DNA of 64,000 nucleotides, taken from positions 27,642,501 to 27,706,500 of the forward strand of contig NC_016132.3 in NCBI RefSeq assembly GCF_000005505.3, read 5' to 3'. Under the pieces are notes generated by a model, which saw only the letters and a list, made by a program, of their open reading frames with translations, ran no database searches and had not been told where the DNA came from. Shown here piece after piece: positions 33,297 through 43,272 of this stretch. Source of the stretch: Brachypodium distachyon (lineage: Eukaryota; Streptophyta; Magnoliopsida; Poales; Poaceae). Numbering within the stretch: position 1 is the first letter of the stretch; every line of letters begins with the position of its first letter. The translations under genes were made by a program, and so were the position numbers.

Positions 33297-35394
33297 AAGT
33301 GGGCTGGCCTTTTACCTTTCGCACGACTTGTTGAGGCAACTCGTGCGGAAATGGTAGAGGGCGAGCGACGAGGCTTCAACTCTACACGGGTACAAATTGA
33401 CCACTCGCTTCTGAGCTGCTTAGTGGACAGATGGAGACACACACGTTTCACTTTCGCTGGGGAGAGATGGCTCCTACTCTCCAGGATGTGTCGATGCTGC
33501 TAGGACTAACATTGGTGGGTGAGCACATAGGACCGTTGCAGGCACCAGCTGATTGGCAGGAGGGTATGGCACTACGCTTTCAAGGTATGTGTTAATTCAT
33601 GCCCTGTGTTTTAATTTGTACTCTATGTGGAACTATGTGTTAATTTGTGCTCTACGTTTTCAAGGTATTCTTGCCGGAGCTGGGCCACTCACCTCGGAGG
33701 CTCACGGACCTAAGCTAGATTGGTTGCTCAATTATCAGGTTAGATCGATGTGTTTTAAGTTAATATATCTAAGAGCATAGCTCATATACTTGCATGGGTT
33801 TACTAACACTTGGTTTTTGTTGCATGCAGATTCAGAAGTTTGGGTATCCAGAGACCCAAATGACTGAGCCTCAGATCACTCAGAGCCTTGAGGCATATAT
33901 AATGTGGCTTCTCGGGAAGGTGATGATCACCGAGAACCACGTCACCACCATTAGCGCACACTACATCCCTATTGCAGTGGAGATCGCGAATGCAACTTGT
34001 GGTGACGACATCACACAGAGGAGTTGGGGTTCGGCCGTCTTAGCTGCTACGTACCGAGGTATGTGCAACGCTTGCCAGCTTGCGTCGCCCAAGTCAGCCC
34101 TGCTTGGATGTCCTTTATTGTTGCAGCTCTGCTCGTGGGAGAGGTTTTCTATCGGCTGACCAGACGTTACGGGTGATCACCCTAACCCTGAGCAGGAGTT
34201 GTTTGACTCAGAACACATCGACCTGCCTACTTTCGTGACAATTTGGATACGTAGCAAGGTATGTCGAATGTGAAATTCATACATTAGTTTACATAAACCA
34301 TGAATGAAGCTAACTTCTTTTTTTACAGAGACGCTTTGCACACGATCAGGTCAGGAATTGCTACCCATCATTCAACGAGCAGTTCGACGTGTTGTACTCT
34401 GAGGCGGTTGTTTGGGAGCCGTACACACAGGACGCCATCGAGGATAGATACCTTGGCGGGATGTCCACGGTCTGCACGAGAGATTATGCTTACTGGATGA
34501 CAAAATCAAAGATCATCTTCGACGTCTACGTGGAGGAGATGGTCCAGCAGAGGGTCATGAGGCAGTTTGGGGCACGCCAATTGGTCGTTCCTCCACCGAC
34601 GGAGGATCCACTTCCACAGGTCGTCCACAGGTATGTGCAGTTCTCCAATTTATGATTGTCGTCCAGAATTGTCCATAATTTAATTGTTCAACTTTCTATT
34701 GCGATCTCAGATTTACCAGGAAGGGAAGTACCAAGACCCAGACTCAGTGGCTGCAGAGGGTTCAGTCGTACGTCACAGAGTGGGAGACTGCGATGACACA
34801 GGTTTGGCCATTGGCGGCCTTTGATCTCGATCTATTCAACGGATATTTGCAGAGGTACATGACAACTACCCGATTGACCATCATTTAGCACTCTCACCCA
34901 GGAGATAGCCGAGCCGAGTTTGCAAGATATGTACCCTAGCCAGTCCACTTCAGGCTCTAGACAGCACGCGGTAAGTATTTTCTCTTAACATAATGCATGT
35001 GTTTGTTACGTACTTTGCCATATATATGTAATACTCTTCGTGCCAATTGCAGGCTCAGTTGACACAAGATTTACAGGCCGAGTTCGCTGCGTATGAACGT
35101 TCGCTTTCGACCAGTCCACTTCTACTACCACGGGAGCCGCACCGGTCCTAGCTTAAACGAATGGAGGAGAAGCTACGCTCTGTTTACGTGGCTATCACGT
35201 GCACCCGCACTTCGGACATCGTTCACCACCAGGCGTCCGTACGGCCCCCTCGTCACTCCACGCACCAGCAGCGGCCACGTCAGCAGGAAGCACTGCACCC
35301 CTGACACCACCCGCGTCCACGTCTACCAGAGCAGTCGACGCCCAGGCCACCACCTCTTGAGCAGGCCGGAGGTTCGTCGTGGCACCGGCCGCAG

Positions 35395-35515
35395 TCTTCT
35401 TTTGACTATTGGCACCAGCAGCAGCCCTCTTTTGAGGCTGGAGGTTCAGCGTGGCACCAGCATCAGCCCTCTTTTGAGGCTGGAGGTTCGTCATGGCAGC
35501 ACCAGCAGAGTCCCA
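35395..35515 (+). repeat. 45-bp in-frame coding repeat in the PMD gene
   Basis: 'cagccctcttttgaggctgg' followed by 'aggttc' is repeated at a 45-bp step, encoding repeats with the core QPSFEAGGS and a Trp-Gln/His linker. The step is a multiple of three, so the frame is kept. Confidence 0.7.
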
Positions 35516-36017
35516 GGATGAACTTCGAGTTTCGTCCACAGACCCAGCCACAGGGTATTTATATTTCTATCTATTGTGTTCATTACTGTGACTGCTACGC
35601 AATTGTAATGCTAAGTACTTTCCCACATGCAGGAGCCTACGGGCATCAGTCGTCGATGTCCAAACCCTCGTAGGGTAGTGAGCAGGACTATTCTGTCCAA
35701 CACAGCTGGATGTTCAGTACTCCGCCACCAGACCCCACACAGGAGGATACACAGTATCGTGAGGATGGGTCCGTGATTCCTCCGCGCAACATAGTGCCAC
35801 CTCATAGGTATGGCTGGACCACGCCACAGGCACCCTCGGAACGCCGTCCCAGACGTCATGCCTGATATTTGGATGTAGGTCCTATGTATGAGAGAGACAT
35901 GTTACTAGTTTTCGCATTCTTATTCAAGTTACATTTGCATATAAATAACGGCAGGACTTAAATACATATGCAATAGAAAGACTGAAATTAAAACCGACAA
36001 CTTAAAATAGACGGAAA

Positions 36018-36187
36018 ATGGTGGCGGTAAAAGGAGGCGGGAAAAGGAGGCGGAAACGGTGGCGCAAAAACGAGGCGGGAAACGCTGGCGGGAAAACGAG
36101 GCGGGAAACGCTGGCGGGAAAACGAGGCGGGAAACGGTGGCGCGAAAAGGAGGCGGGAAAAAGAGGAGGGAAACGGTGGCGGGAGAA
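36018..36187 (+). repeat. GC-rich 33-bp tandem array
   Basis: Repeats of 'ggcgggaaacgctggcggga' plus 'aaacga' with 'aggcggga' spacers, about five units, lie between the PMD and GRF genes. Every unit contains GGCGGGAAA, the typical E2F-site core, in the same direction. A TATA-like 'ctataaatac' follows at 36199-36208, so the array may be an upstream promoter element of the GRF gene. Confidence 0.75.
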
Positions 36188-36198
36188 TGGGTTTGAGA

Positions 36199-36208
36199 GC
36201 CTATAAAT
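36199..36208 (+). promoter_or_regulatory. TATA-like box before the GRF-type gene
   Basis: CTATAAATAC lies 70 bp upstream of the ATG at 36278 and directly after the GGCGGGAAA array. Confidence 0.45.
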
Positions 36209-36277
36209 ACCTTATCTCCGGTAGTCATCCAAGCATCCTTCCCACTACTGTTTTTTCCAATATTTCAGTGTCCCCAA

Positions 36278-36939
36278 ATGAGTTTGCCTTGCTCGGACCA
36301 GGGCGAGAGGCCGAGGAGGATGAAAGATGCAATGTTGCCTCGGGGAGTGGAACATCTCAGGTGTTGGTGTGGCAATCTATGCAAGGTGAAGGAGGTGACA
36401 GATTTTTCAGATAAGCTGGGCATGAGGTTTTCATGTGCGCGAACTATGAGTATGAACCACCTGTCCCGGTTTCGCCGTACGACAAGCCTTCGGTAAGCAC
36501 ATTTAGGTGTTTAAAACATGTTTTCTGTGTCATAGCAGATTTGTAACAGTAGGCTTTTTTGTAGTCTCCTCCGCCCCTATGCATGTAGTATCGTTGGATT
36601 GACACGGAGATGCCGGATTGGGCGGTGGAAGAGATCAAAACAAGGTCCCGAAATGCATGGCAGCGTTTCCACGCGGAGGAGCGTGCGGAAAAAGCTGCAG
36701 CCCAGGAGAAGGAGGAGCAAGAGAGAGAGATGAAAGAGCATAGGGAGGAACAACGTCGTTGGATTGACGAAGCACTAAGGAAAAATAGGGAGAAAGCGCT
36801 TGAGATGCAAGAGGAGGAACGAAGGCGCAAGGATGCTCGTGAGGCAGAAAGGGAGAGGAAAAGAGAAAATGCCGCCGTGGCAAAGGCTGCAGAAGAATGT
36901 GGCGATACGAGCGGAAAATGGCCTAAGTGGACTCAGTAG
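36278..36939 (+). pseudogene. GRF-type zinc finger / coiled-coil gene in the MULE
   Basis: A two-exon gene. Exon 1 starts MSLPCSDQGERPRR at 36278 and carries 'RCWCGNLCKVKE', the CxC start of a GRF-type zinc finger; the finger continues 'MCANYEYEPP' after a one-base slip near 36430. A donor TCG/GTAAGC lies at 36495. Exon 2 starts at 36564 (acceptor 'ttttttgtag') with the remaining Cys and Trp of the finger ('PPLCM-stop-YRWIDTEMP'), where a TAG at 36588 breaks the frame. The rest is a long E/R/K-rich coiled coil (36640-36890) ending at TAG 36937-36939. GRF-type fingers bind single-stranded nucleic acid in the known families. The role in this transposon is inferred from context only. Confidence 0.65.
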
Positions 36940-37319
36940 TGCTTCTGTTTTTAATGTATTTGCTATCTTTAATTATGTCCAATTGCGGTATTATCAATGT
37001 ATGTTAATTTAGTCGTGCCTTGGTTCCGTAACCAGCACATTATCGATGTATGTTAATTTATCCAAATGTCAAGTCTTTCAGTTCAAACAAACCGCAAAGA
37101 ATCGACACGGAAATTGTCCAGCAAATTATCGATATATGTTACTCTTTATCCAAGTTGTCAAGTCTTTTAGTTCAAAAAACCGCAAGGATTTGAGACAAAA
37201 AATGGGCCTCGACCGTGTATGCGTTACTCATGCAACGAACTAGCGGCGAAGACTAATTACTTCCAATCGGATTCGGCGTGTTACTTTTATCCATGTTGTC
37301 GAGTATTTTAGTTCAAAAG

Positions 37320-37420
37320 ACTGGAAGGATCCGAAGAAAAAAATGGAATTACTTCGAATCTGCACAGGAAAAAATGGAATTACTTCGATCGGAAAAAATG
37401 GAATTGGCTGACCAGAATCC
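37320..37420 (+). repeat. Three tandem 'gaaaaaatggaattacttcg' units
   Basis: The unit recurs at about 37338, 37372 and 37395 at the inner edge of the right MULE end. Confidence 0.65.
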
Positions 37421-37615
37421 AGTCGGCCTAGGCGAAGCCAACTGGGCTTCAGTCGGCCTAGACCAGGCGGACTGGCGTGAGTCGGCCCCTCGGGCTAGGC
37501 CGGCAGCCTGCAGTCGGCCTCGGCCAAGCCGACTGGGCCCGATCGGCCTTGCCCAGACCGAGGGCGTATTATTTTTGAGATTTTTGAAAAATTCGTATTA
37601 TTTAAAAAAATTATC
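37410..37615 (-). repeat. Right terminal and subterminal repeat of the MULE
   Basis: The GC-rich block (37418-37565) has at least five CAGTCGGC or GTCGGCC motifs and is followed by the AT-rich inverted repeat ending at 37615, matching the left end in reverse complement. Confidence 0.82.
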
Positions 37616-37624
37616 GTTAAGATG
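37616..37624. repeat. 9-bp target duplication of the MULE (right)
   Basis: GTTAAGATG, identical to 28613-28621. Confidence 0.92.
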
Positions 37625-40600
37625 TAATGCATCATCCTTTGATTGCGCATTTAACATTACCACGTGTATCTTGTATGCTTATATTTTCCTTTCTATGTGA
37701 TGTATTTGCTTCCTTGCTAGTCTTCGGTTCCTACGATGATGACTACATTTGTGTTCTTCTTCCAGGATTCTTGCTCAATTCCGGGCAATTGAGTATTCCA
37801 GGCAAGCAGCCCTTCCTTGACCATGTTGATTATACCTATCGCCTCTCCCTCAATCTTGCATTAAGTTACGATCTCAGTCTTGTCACGATGCCTCTAGGTT
37901 GCATAGCTTGTTAGTCAGCTCTACTTATTGCCCTATGTCTTGTTACTTGTCCTATTACCATGCCACATGTTTGTTCTTGCCCTACGTCTTGGTCATTAGA
38001 TGTCATGCTTAGTTGCGAGTCTGGTGTCCTTATATCTGGGGTTCCACAATTGCTATATCCACATGCTACTTTATGTTTAATTGTAATTCTTAAACCGGTG
38101 ATATGATATTAAACTGTAACAAGGCAACGATGGGAGGCCGTGCTCTAACGCATTGGTGATTTGTTCCATTTGCGCCAACCTAAGGAACTTCGCTCTAACC
38201 GCTCGTGGGAGAATATATGGGTTCCCCTCGGCTTAGTACTCGTTTCATAGCTCCTCCAGGGGCCACATAGTTCGGGCGTTCCATTTGGCATTTGCATTGC
38301 ATGCACACAGAGATTCGTGGAGACTTGTTGGTGACTTTGCATACATATAGGAGTGCGGCACACGTCTGGAGTGGTCATTCTGCGGACACTGAACCACTAC
38401 CAGCTGTTCCCGCAACTCTTGAGTCCGTACGACGCTTCGGCCGGGCTCTCATTTCGGATTAGACTCAGTTGGGTGGTCCCCTAGATTAGTTGTGGGGCTT
38501 GGAAACGTCGTGTCGCCCAATCCTGCCGACACACCTTTTTGTTTGTTCCTACTCGAGTGGCAATAAGGGTTGGACGAACGTGTACGGGTAAATTGGCACA
38601 CCCTGCAGGGATAAATCTTTCGGAAAGCCGTGTCCGCGGTTATGGACGACTTGGTTGGTCATTACTTGATCATAGAGAACTTAACCAAATCTCAACAACT
38701 TGACTAGTAATTAGGGATTATTCATGGATATGCTTAAAACTGCTTAAGTGTGAGTGTCCTTTGGATTGCTTCCTCATAGGGTGTTGAGGGGGTGATATGA
38801 GGATTGTGTTGTTTGGTGTTTAGTAAATAGGTTAATCACCTCACCTGGTAGACGCTTCTCATCCTCTCATTAGACGTTGTTGTTAGTGTGTCTCTCCAGA
38901 TATATTGCTGCTGCATAACCCCACCATATTTATCCATCCTTTGAGACTTGTTGCATATCTAGTTTAGATCTCCAGTAAATCTTGCGAGTACTTTGTACTC
39001 AGTTGCTTTGCAACGTTGTTATCTTCAGAGTTTCCAGCAGAGCAGGTGGGCCGCTAGCTTCTTCGTGGAGCACGACGTTGGATTCGATGATTAGCCTGGA
39101 GATCCAGATCAGGGTTCTGAGACTCGTGGCGGGTTTTCCTTCCAACTTCCAGCCTCTTCAGGCCATGCTGTATTCTTGTCCGTACTCGGGCATAATTTGA
39201 CTTCCACTGATGTAATGATGTAATGTTGGGACATGTGTCCTCTCTTTGTAATCATTGTTATGCTGCTCCTTGTATGAGCTTTGTAATTACTCTCTTCTAT
39301 AGAGTTTTGGTAATGATATTCATGTTGCAAAATCCTGCGATGAGCACCTTAACGCGTGTATATATTGAAGCGTTTATCGTAGGTTAAGAACCTGAGGCTT
39401 GAATTATGCAAAGGTTAGCAATTTGGGGCTAAATTGCATAATTCCGGTCCTGGGGTCTTACATATAGGATACCCTTGCCATGTCCTTACCATCAATTGCC
39501 ATCGTAGTAGTAAAATGCTATGCTATGATAATATACGAGCGTGGTATTATTACAATGTGATGTTATTGAATTAAAGTATGGCTTTCGTAGTGTATGGCAA
39601 AACAAGTAATTCCATGAACCGTCCTGGGTGGGGTTCTTTGAGTATTTGAGATGTATGCGACGGCAGGTCCATTTCTATGAGTCCATTTCTATGGGAGCGC
39701 CTGCGTCGCAAATGTGGGATGCCACCCGGGGTAACCAGAGATTGGACTACTATTCTGTTTAGTAGCTTCCAGTACAACCACATGCTAATATGGGCTCTGG
39801 CTTGATGGAGTAAGACATATGATCCTGGATCCGAGGGATTGTGCAAATGTAGCCGTGTAGGTGGGAACGTAGGTCTCTCAGGTGGTCTGGGTGACTATGG
39901 TCTGAAAATTCTTGTAATCGACGCCGTTGCTACTCTACCCTGAGGACAGCAAGGGATTAACCCGTCGGTTTCTTGTGGGTAAAGTGTACCACCTCTCAAG
40001 AGTATCAAACTAAGTACTTAGCCGTGTCCCCGGTTACGGACAATTATGACCCACTAGATTTGGGGGCTGTAAGGAAAGTCTCACTCATTCCAATTTTCCT
40101 AATAAAATAAATGGTTTGAACTGGGTAGGAGCATTGATGTGTCTACTCAATGTGCTCTAGGTTAATAGGAGCATGGGTGTTTCTACCCTATCTCCAATAG
40201 AAATAAAACTATTTGGTTAAAAATGATAGGATGAAACAATGATGCTTTTATGCAAATAGCCGAACCCCACCTTGCCATATACTGCATGTACATTGTTAGA
40301 TCTGTTATAACTTCTAGGTGAACTTGCCAATACATTCAATGTATTGACCACGTAGTGGCTGCAATTAATAATGCAGGTGAATCTGACGAAGAGTGAGGTT
40401 CGTCGATGTTCTTTGGGTCATGTGCTTACATTCCAACATGCTCTCTCCTTTGGGAGTAGTTGTGGCCCATTTGCTCCACCTCTTTCCGCTGCCATTTGTG
40501 AAACAACATTTTGTTATCTTGAAACTCTATTTGTTATGCTGACCCAAGGGGTTATGCAAGTTTGTAAGTACAATTAAGTTCTGGATGATGCGATGTAATA

Positions 40601-40719
40601 AAGTACTTTGACCTTTGTATCTTGATATTACATCTTGGAACTGTGTGTGCTAGTGAGTCGATCCAGGGACTAGCACATTAAGCACAGAGATCGAACCCTG
40701 TACGGGGGCGGTTGCTTCA
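37625..40719 (+). other. Remainder of LTR2 and LTR1, no gene seen
   Basis: 37625-39462 completes LTR2 and 39468-40719 completes LTR1. Small open frames are present on both strands, but none shows a recognisable domain, codon continuity or splice structure. Confidence 0.6.
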
Positions 40720-40724
40720 TCTTC

Positions 40725-43005
40725 TCACCGTCATGTGATTAGTACATCCAGAGTCCATGACCCACTCCTTTCCTCCGGATGCGTATGCCTACAAAGAAAG
40801 TTAAGCTCGTTTAGGCACCGATGTCTTCATGGGTTCCTGCACGTTAGTAGAACTTGAAGAACACAAGGCATCACGGAAAAATGCAATGGCAGATTTTGGC
40901 ACCCAAACTTGAGGTTTAACATGCTCTTCACGCATTATGGTTCCAGTGAAGTTAGCCCTCACTTTATTATCCTTACCCATCCTCGGAATGTAAGATTCAT
41001 TAACATGGAATATAGGGTAAGCACATGAATTATTGGGATGCTTTGAAGCATATTTATGAGGATTCAAGTTTCCCATAAATTGAGGAACTTCAGCATACTT
41101 CCCTCTTTCCTGGACACCTTTGTAGGGGAATATTGCTCAGGGAGCCAAGCATCACCATTAACATTGTACTTCCTCTCGAAACGATACCTTCTTTGCGGCG
41201 GCGAGGAATTTGAAGACCAATAATCTGATTCAAGGTTTCAGTCTCTTGGTAACACTTGAGGATACCAGCCTCAATCTGCTTCTTCAACTTAGCATTTTCT
41301 TCAACCAGTGAGAGATCACTCGATGAAGGGTTAGTGAAAGAAGTGCAAGATTCACCAGTAAAAGTAACATTGGCAGAGAAATCAGTTTGAGTCACAGCAT
41401 TTGAAGTAGTTATTTGAGGAATGTTGGTTAATGAAGAATTGGATTTAGGACATACTTCAGAGGAATTATTGTTTTGAGGTAAGTTGATTAACTTAGTATT
41501 GAGATCAAGGTTCACAGATTTGAGGTCATCATAAGAATTCTTCAGATTATCATGCTCGAGTTTCATCGAAACATAGTTAAGACTAGTCTCAGCATGAACT
41601 TTCTTCAGATCCTTATGAGTCTCTTCCATGGCCCGAAACTTGGACTTGAGTCTTTTGAGTTCATTAGCCATGTTAGTGTTCTTCTTAATCTCAGTGATAA
41701 GCAGATCTTCTTGCTTCTCAACAATGAACTGAAGTCTATCATATGTCATGGATTCAGATCCTTCATTATCAGTTTTATCATCATCACTAGAGTTTACTTC
41801 AACATCACTATGAGATGATACCTTAGAGGATTTTGCCATGAAGCATGATGGTGAGTCGCGATCGTCTCCAAAGGCATCTTCAGATGATGAATCTGCAGAG
41901 TTGAACAGTGAAGTCTTCTCTTTGGCAGACGCAATAGCTATGTCCAATCCGGCGACACCGTCTTCAGACTCAGAATCAGATGATTCTTCAGACGATGAAG
42001 AGTCTGAGTTCCATTCACCAGCATGTGCTCTAGAGCAGTACTTGCCCTTCTTCTTGTGAGATGAGTCCTTATTCCAATTCTTCTTCTTGTGACGATCATG
42101 GCTCTTCTTGTGAGGATGCTTCTTGAATCCTTTCTTCTCCTTGCCAAAGTTGAAGCAAGCTCTTTTGGCCATATCAGATTTCTTTCGATGTGCAGATTTC
42201 CGATACTTGGAGGAGCTGGATTCACCTTAATGCTTCAGCTTGTTCCCAAACTTTCTTCCAAACTTTTTATTGAATCTCTTCACAAACAGAGCAAGCTCAT
42301 CACTAGAGTTGGATTCTTCATCAGATGAAGATGAGTCTTCAGATTCTTCACTTGAGCTAACGATTTTCTTGGATGATTTCTTGGCCTTGAGTGCAATGTT
42401 CTTCTTCCAACTGGATCCAGCACCATGGACACAATTCTTCCAAGCACCCAAGTAGGGGTTAACTCCTTGAAGTTTGGCCGATGTTTGATCAACTCACAGA
42501 CAATGGTGTACTTCATGGGAAGTGCTCGAAGAAACCGTCTGTTTTGCATCAAGTCAGTGATATTGTGATCATCAAAAGTGTTCAGCTCATTCACAATGGT
42601 GCTCATACGATCATAGAGTGAAGAAACGGTCTCATTGGGTTCAAGCACAAGTCTGTCAACTGACTGATGAGGCGAGTGACTCTAGAATCCTTGACAGTGG
42701 TTGTCCCTTCATGGACTTCAGCGAAAAGATCCCAAATCTTCTTGGCATTAACAAGGTTACTGATCTTGTTGAACTCAGCATCACTGACAGTTGAGAAGAT
42801 GATATCACAGGCTTTGGCGTTCGCTTAATACTTCCTCAACGTAAGAGCATCATAGTCAGAGATAGGACCCTGAGGAACAACAAAATCATTTGTGACAACT
42901 TCCCAAGCACAAGGGTCAGTAGATATGATGTGAGTCTTAATGCGATTCTTCCAAAAAGCATAATTGGTACTACTAAGAACAGGTAACTTACCTTCCTTAG
43001 ACATA
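40725..43005 (-). pseudogene. gag: gag and start of protease of element BC
   Basis: The Copia gag starts at ATG 43005 (MSKEGKLPVLSSTNYAFWKN), 53 bases after the primer site side of the LTR. It shows the N-terminal gag domain with 'FWKNRIKTHI' and 'FNKISN', a Ser/Lys-rich middle, a damaged zinc-knuckle region (the middle of the CX2CX4HX4C motif is deleted at about 42140), an acidic Ser-rich stretch and the long heptad-rich Sirevirus-type C-terminus. Stops and frame changes occur near 42827, 42650, 42230 and 41090. The gag end (VPKRA-TAA, about 40801) is followed in the same frame by TAG and then the protease start 'EWVMDSGCTNHM' (about 40755), which LTR1 cuts. Confidence 0.85.
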
Positions 43006-43040
43006 CTTCTTCCTTAGGTGGTTAAACCAAAACATGGAAA

Positions 43041-43058
43041 CCTTGCTCTGATACCAAG
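43041..43058 (-). promoter_or_regulatory. Primer-binding site of element BC
   Basis: TGGTATCAGAGC on the minus strand, one base from the LTR end, is the classic plant Copia site complementary to the 3' end of initiator tRNA-Met. Element A has lost it. Confidence 0.88.
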
Positions 43059-43272
43059 TGAAAGATCGAGTATGTCACAGAGGGGGGGTGAATGTGACCA
43101 ATTTTAAGTTTTCTTCAAAAATGAAGACTGAAGACTGATAACAGTCATAGTACTTCACAGCAGAGATTTAACTTAGCAAGTTTTAGAGTTGCAGCGGAAT
43201 GAAGAAAGATGAACAAGATTATACCAGTAACAGTAGAGACAAGAACAGCAAGAACAATTTTATTTCAACAAT
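43059..43272 (-). mobile_element. 5' LTR of element BC, only the inner 214 bp
   Basis: The minus-strand LTR end GATCTTTCA is at 43059. The sequence follows the 3' LTR (2980 onward) for about 190 bp. Then it loses similarity and passes into a plus-oriented LTR fragment. Confidence 0.85.

Larger units (their letters stand above)
33022..35865 (+). pseudogene. Plant mobile domain (PMD, MAIN-like) gene in the MULE
   Basis: This multi-exon gene encodes a plant mobile domain protein, the domain shared by MAIN/MAIL1-type nuclear proteins and many transposon-carried genes. Exon 1 (ATG 33022, MERVSLLSPEIES...HPAWIQR) ends near 33162. After an intron with a short tandem repeat, exon 2 resumes at 33294 ('LKWAGLLPFARL'). 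The hallmark 'GEMAPTLQDVSMLLGL' is at about 33460-33505, and 'EAYIMWLLGKVM' and 'WGSAVLAATYRGMC' follow (33890-34060). A further block (34330-34640) has 'FVTIW' and 'VRNCYPSFNEQFD' type motifs. The C-terminal part is Gln/Pro-rich with 45-bp coding repeats. It ends RRPRRHA-stop at 35865. A frame slip near 33435 and a stop near 35670 suggest decay. The molecular role in transposons is unknown. Confidence 0.72.
28622..37615 (+). mobile_element. MuDR-type transposon (MULE) with three genes
   Basis: An 8994-bp DNA transposon flanked by a perfect 9-bp duplication. The terminal inverted repeats begin GCTAATTTTTTTTAAATAAT on the left and GATAATTTTTTTAAATAATA (read inward) on the right. They stay similar for about 50 bp up to 'aaaataatacg', then pass into GC-rich subterminal blocks full of 'agtcggc' motifs. 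Cargo in order: a minisatellite, a MuDR-like transposase (30007-32707), a plant-mobile-domain gene (33022-35865) and a GRF zinc-finger/coiled-coil gene (36278-36939), all on the plus strand. Each gene has at least one stop or frameshift, so this copy is not autonomous now. It sits inside LTR2. Confidence 0.92.
26819..39462 (+). mobile_element. Solo-LTR-like element LTR2, nested in LTR1
   Basis: It starts TGTAACAGCCC and ends GGGGTCTTACA, and is flanked by a perfect 5-bp duplication TATAG (26814-26818 and 39463-39467). Without the MULE inside it is about 3.6 kb and holds no recognisable gag or pol, so a solo LTR is the simplest reading; a non-autonomous element is possible. It has its own TATA box (27102) and GC-rich leader. 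The right part (37625-39462) shows no gene. Confidence 0.75.
24775..40719 (+). mobile_element. Solo-LTR-like element LTR1, nested in BC protease
   Basis: It starts TGTAACATCCC and ends GGTTGCTTCA. The flanks TGTTC (24770-24774) and TCTTC (40720-40724) are a 5-bp target duplication with one mismatch. Joining across it restores the BC protease region, 'ACCGGTGAGAAG' in element A. Without the nested LTR2 it is about 3.3 kb, and I see no gag, pol, primer site or polypurine tract inside, so it is most simply a solo LTR of a Gypsy-type family with long LTRs. The LTR at 1-1400 is a relative. No coding gene can be supported in it. Confidence 0.75.
2980..43272 (-). mobile_element. Sirevirus-like Ty1/copia element 'BC', split by nested insertions
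   Basis: This is a full-length reverse-strand Copia element read from right to left. It has a partial 5' LTR (43059-43272), a primer-binding site complementary to initiator tRNA-Met, gag (43005 down to about 40800), pol (to 22123), a long spacer, an envelope-position ORF (20934 down to about 4767), purine tracts and the 3' LTR (4199-2980). Insertions at 4857-5497, 6008-18546 and 24775-40719 split it. The order gag-protease-integrase-RT-RNase H, the extra 3' ORF and the repeated GGGGGAG tracts are known marks of Sireviruses (the SIRE/Maximus lineage). The flank ACGTG left of 2980 is not matched on the right, because an inverted LTR fragment replaces the outer part of the 5' LTR. Confidence 0.88.

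Noticed and set aside
33022..35865. Reading the plant mobile domain gene as a free host gene
   Set aside because: It lies inside the 9-bp duplications of the MULE, between its transposase and its right end, and carries breaks.
24775..40719. LTR1 and LTR2 as the two LTRs of one retrotransposon
   Set aside because: Each has its own TG...CA ends and its own target duplication, LTR2 lies wholly inside LTR1, and no gag or pol lies between.
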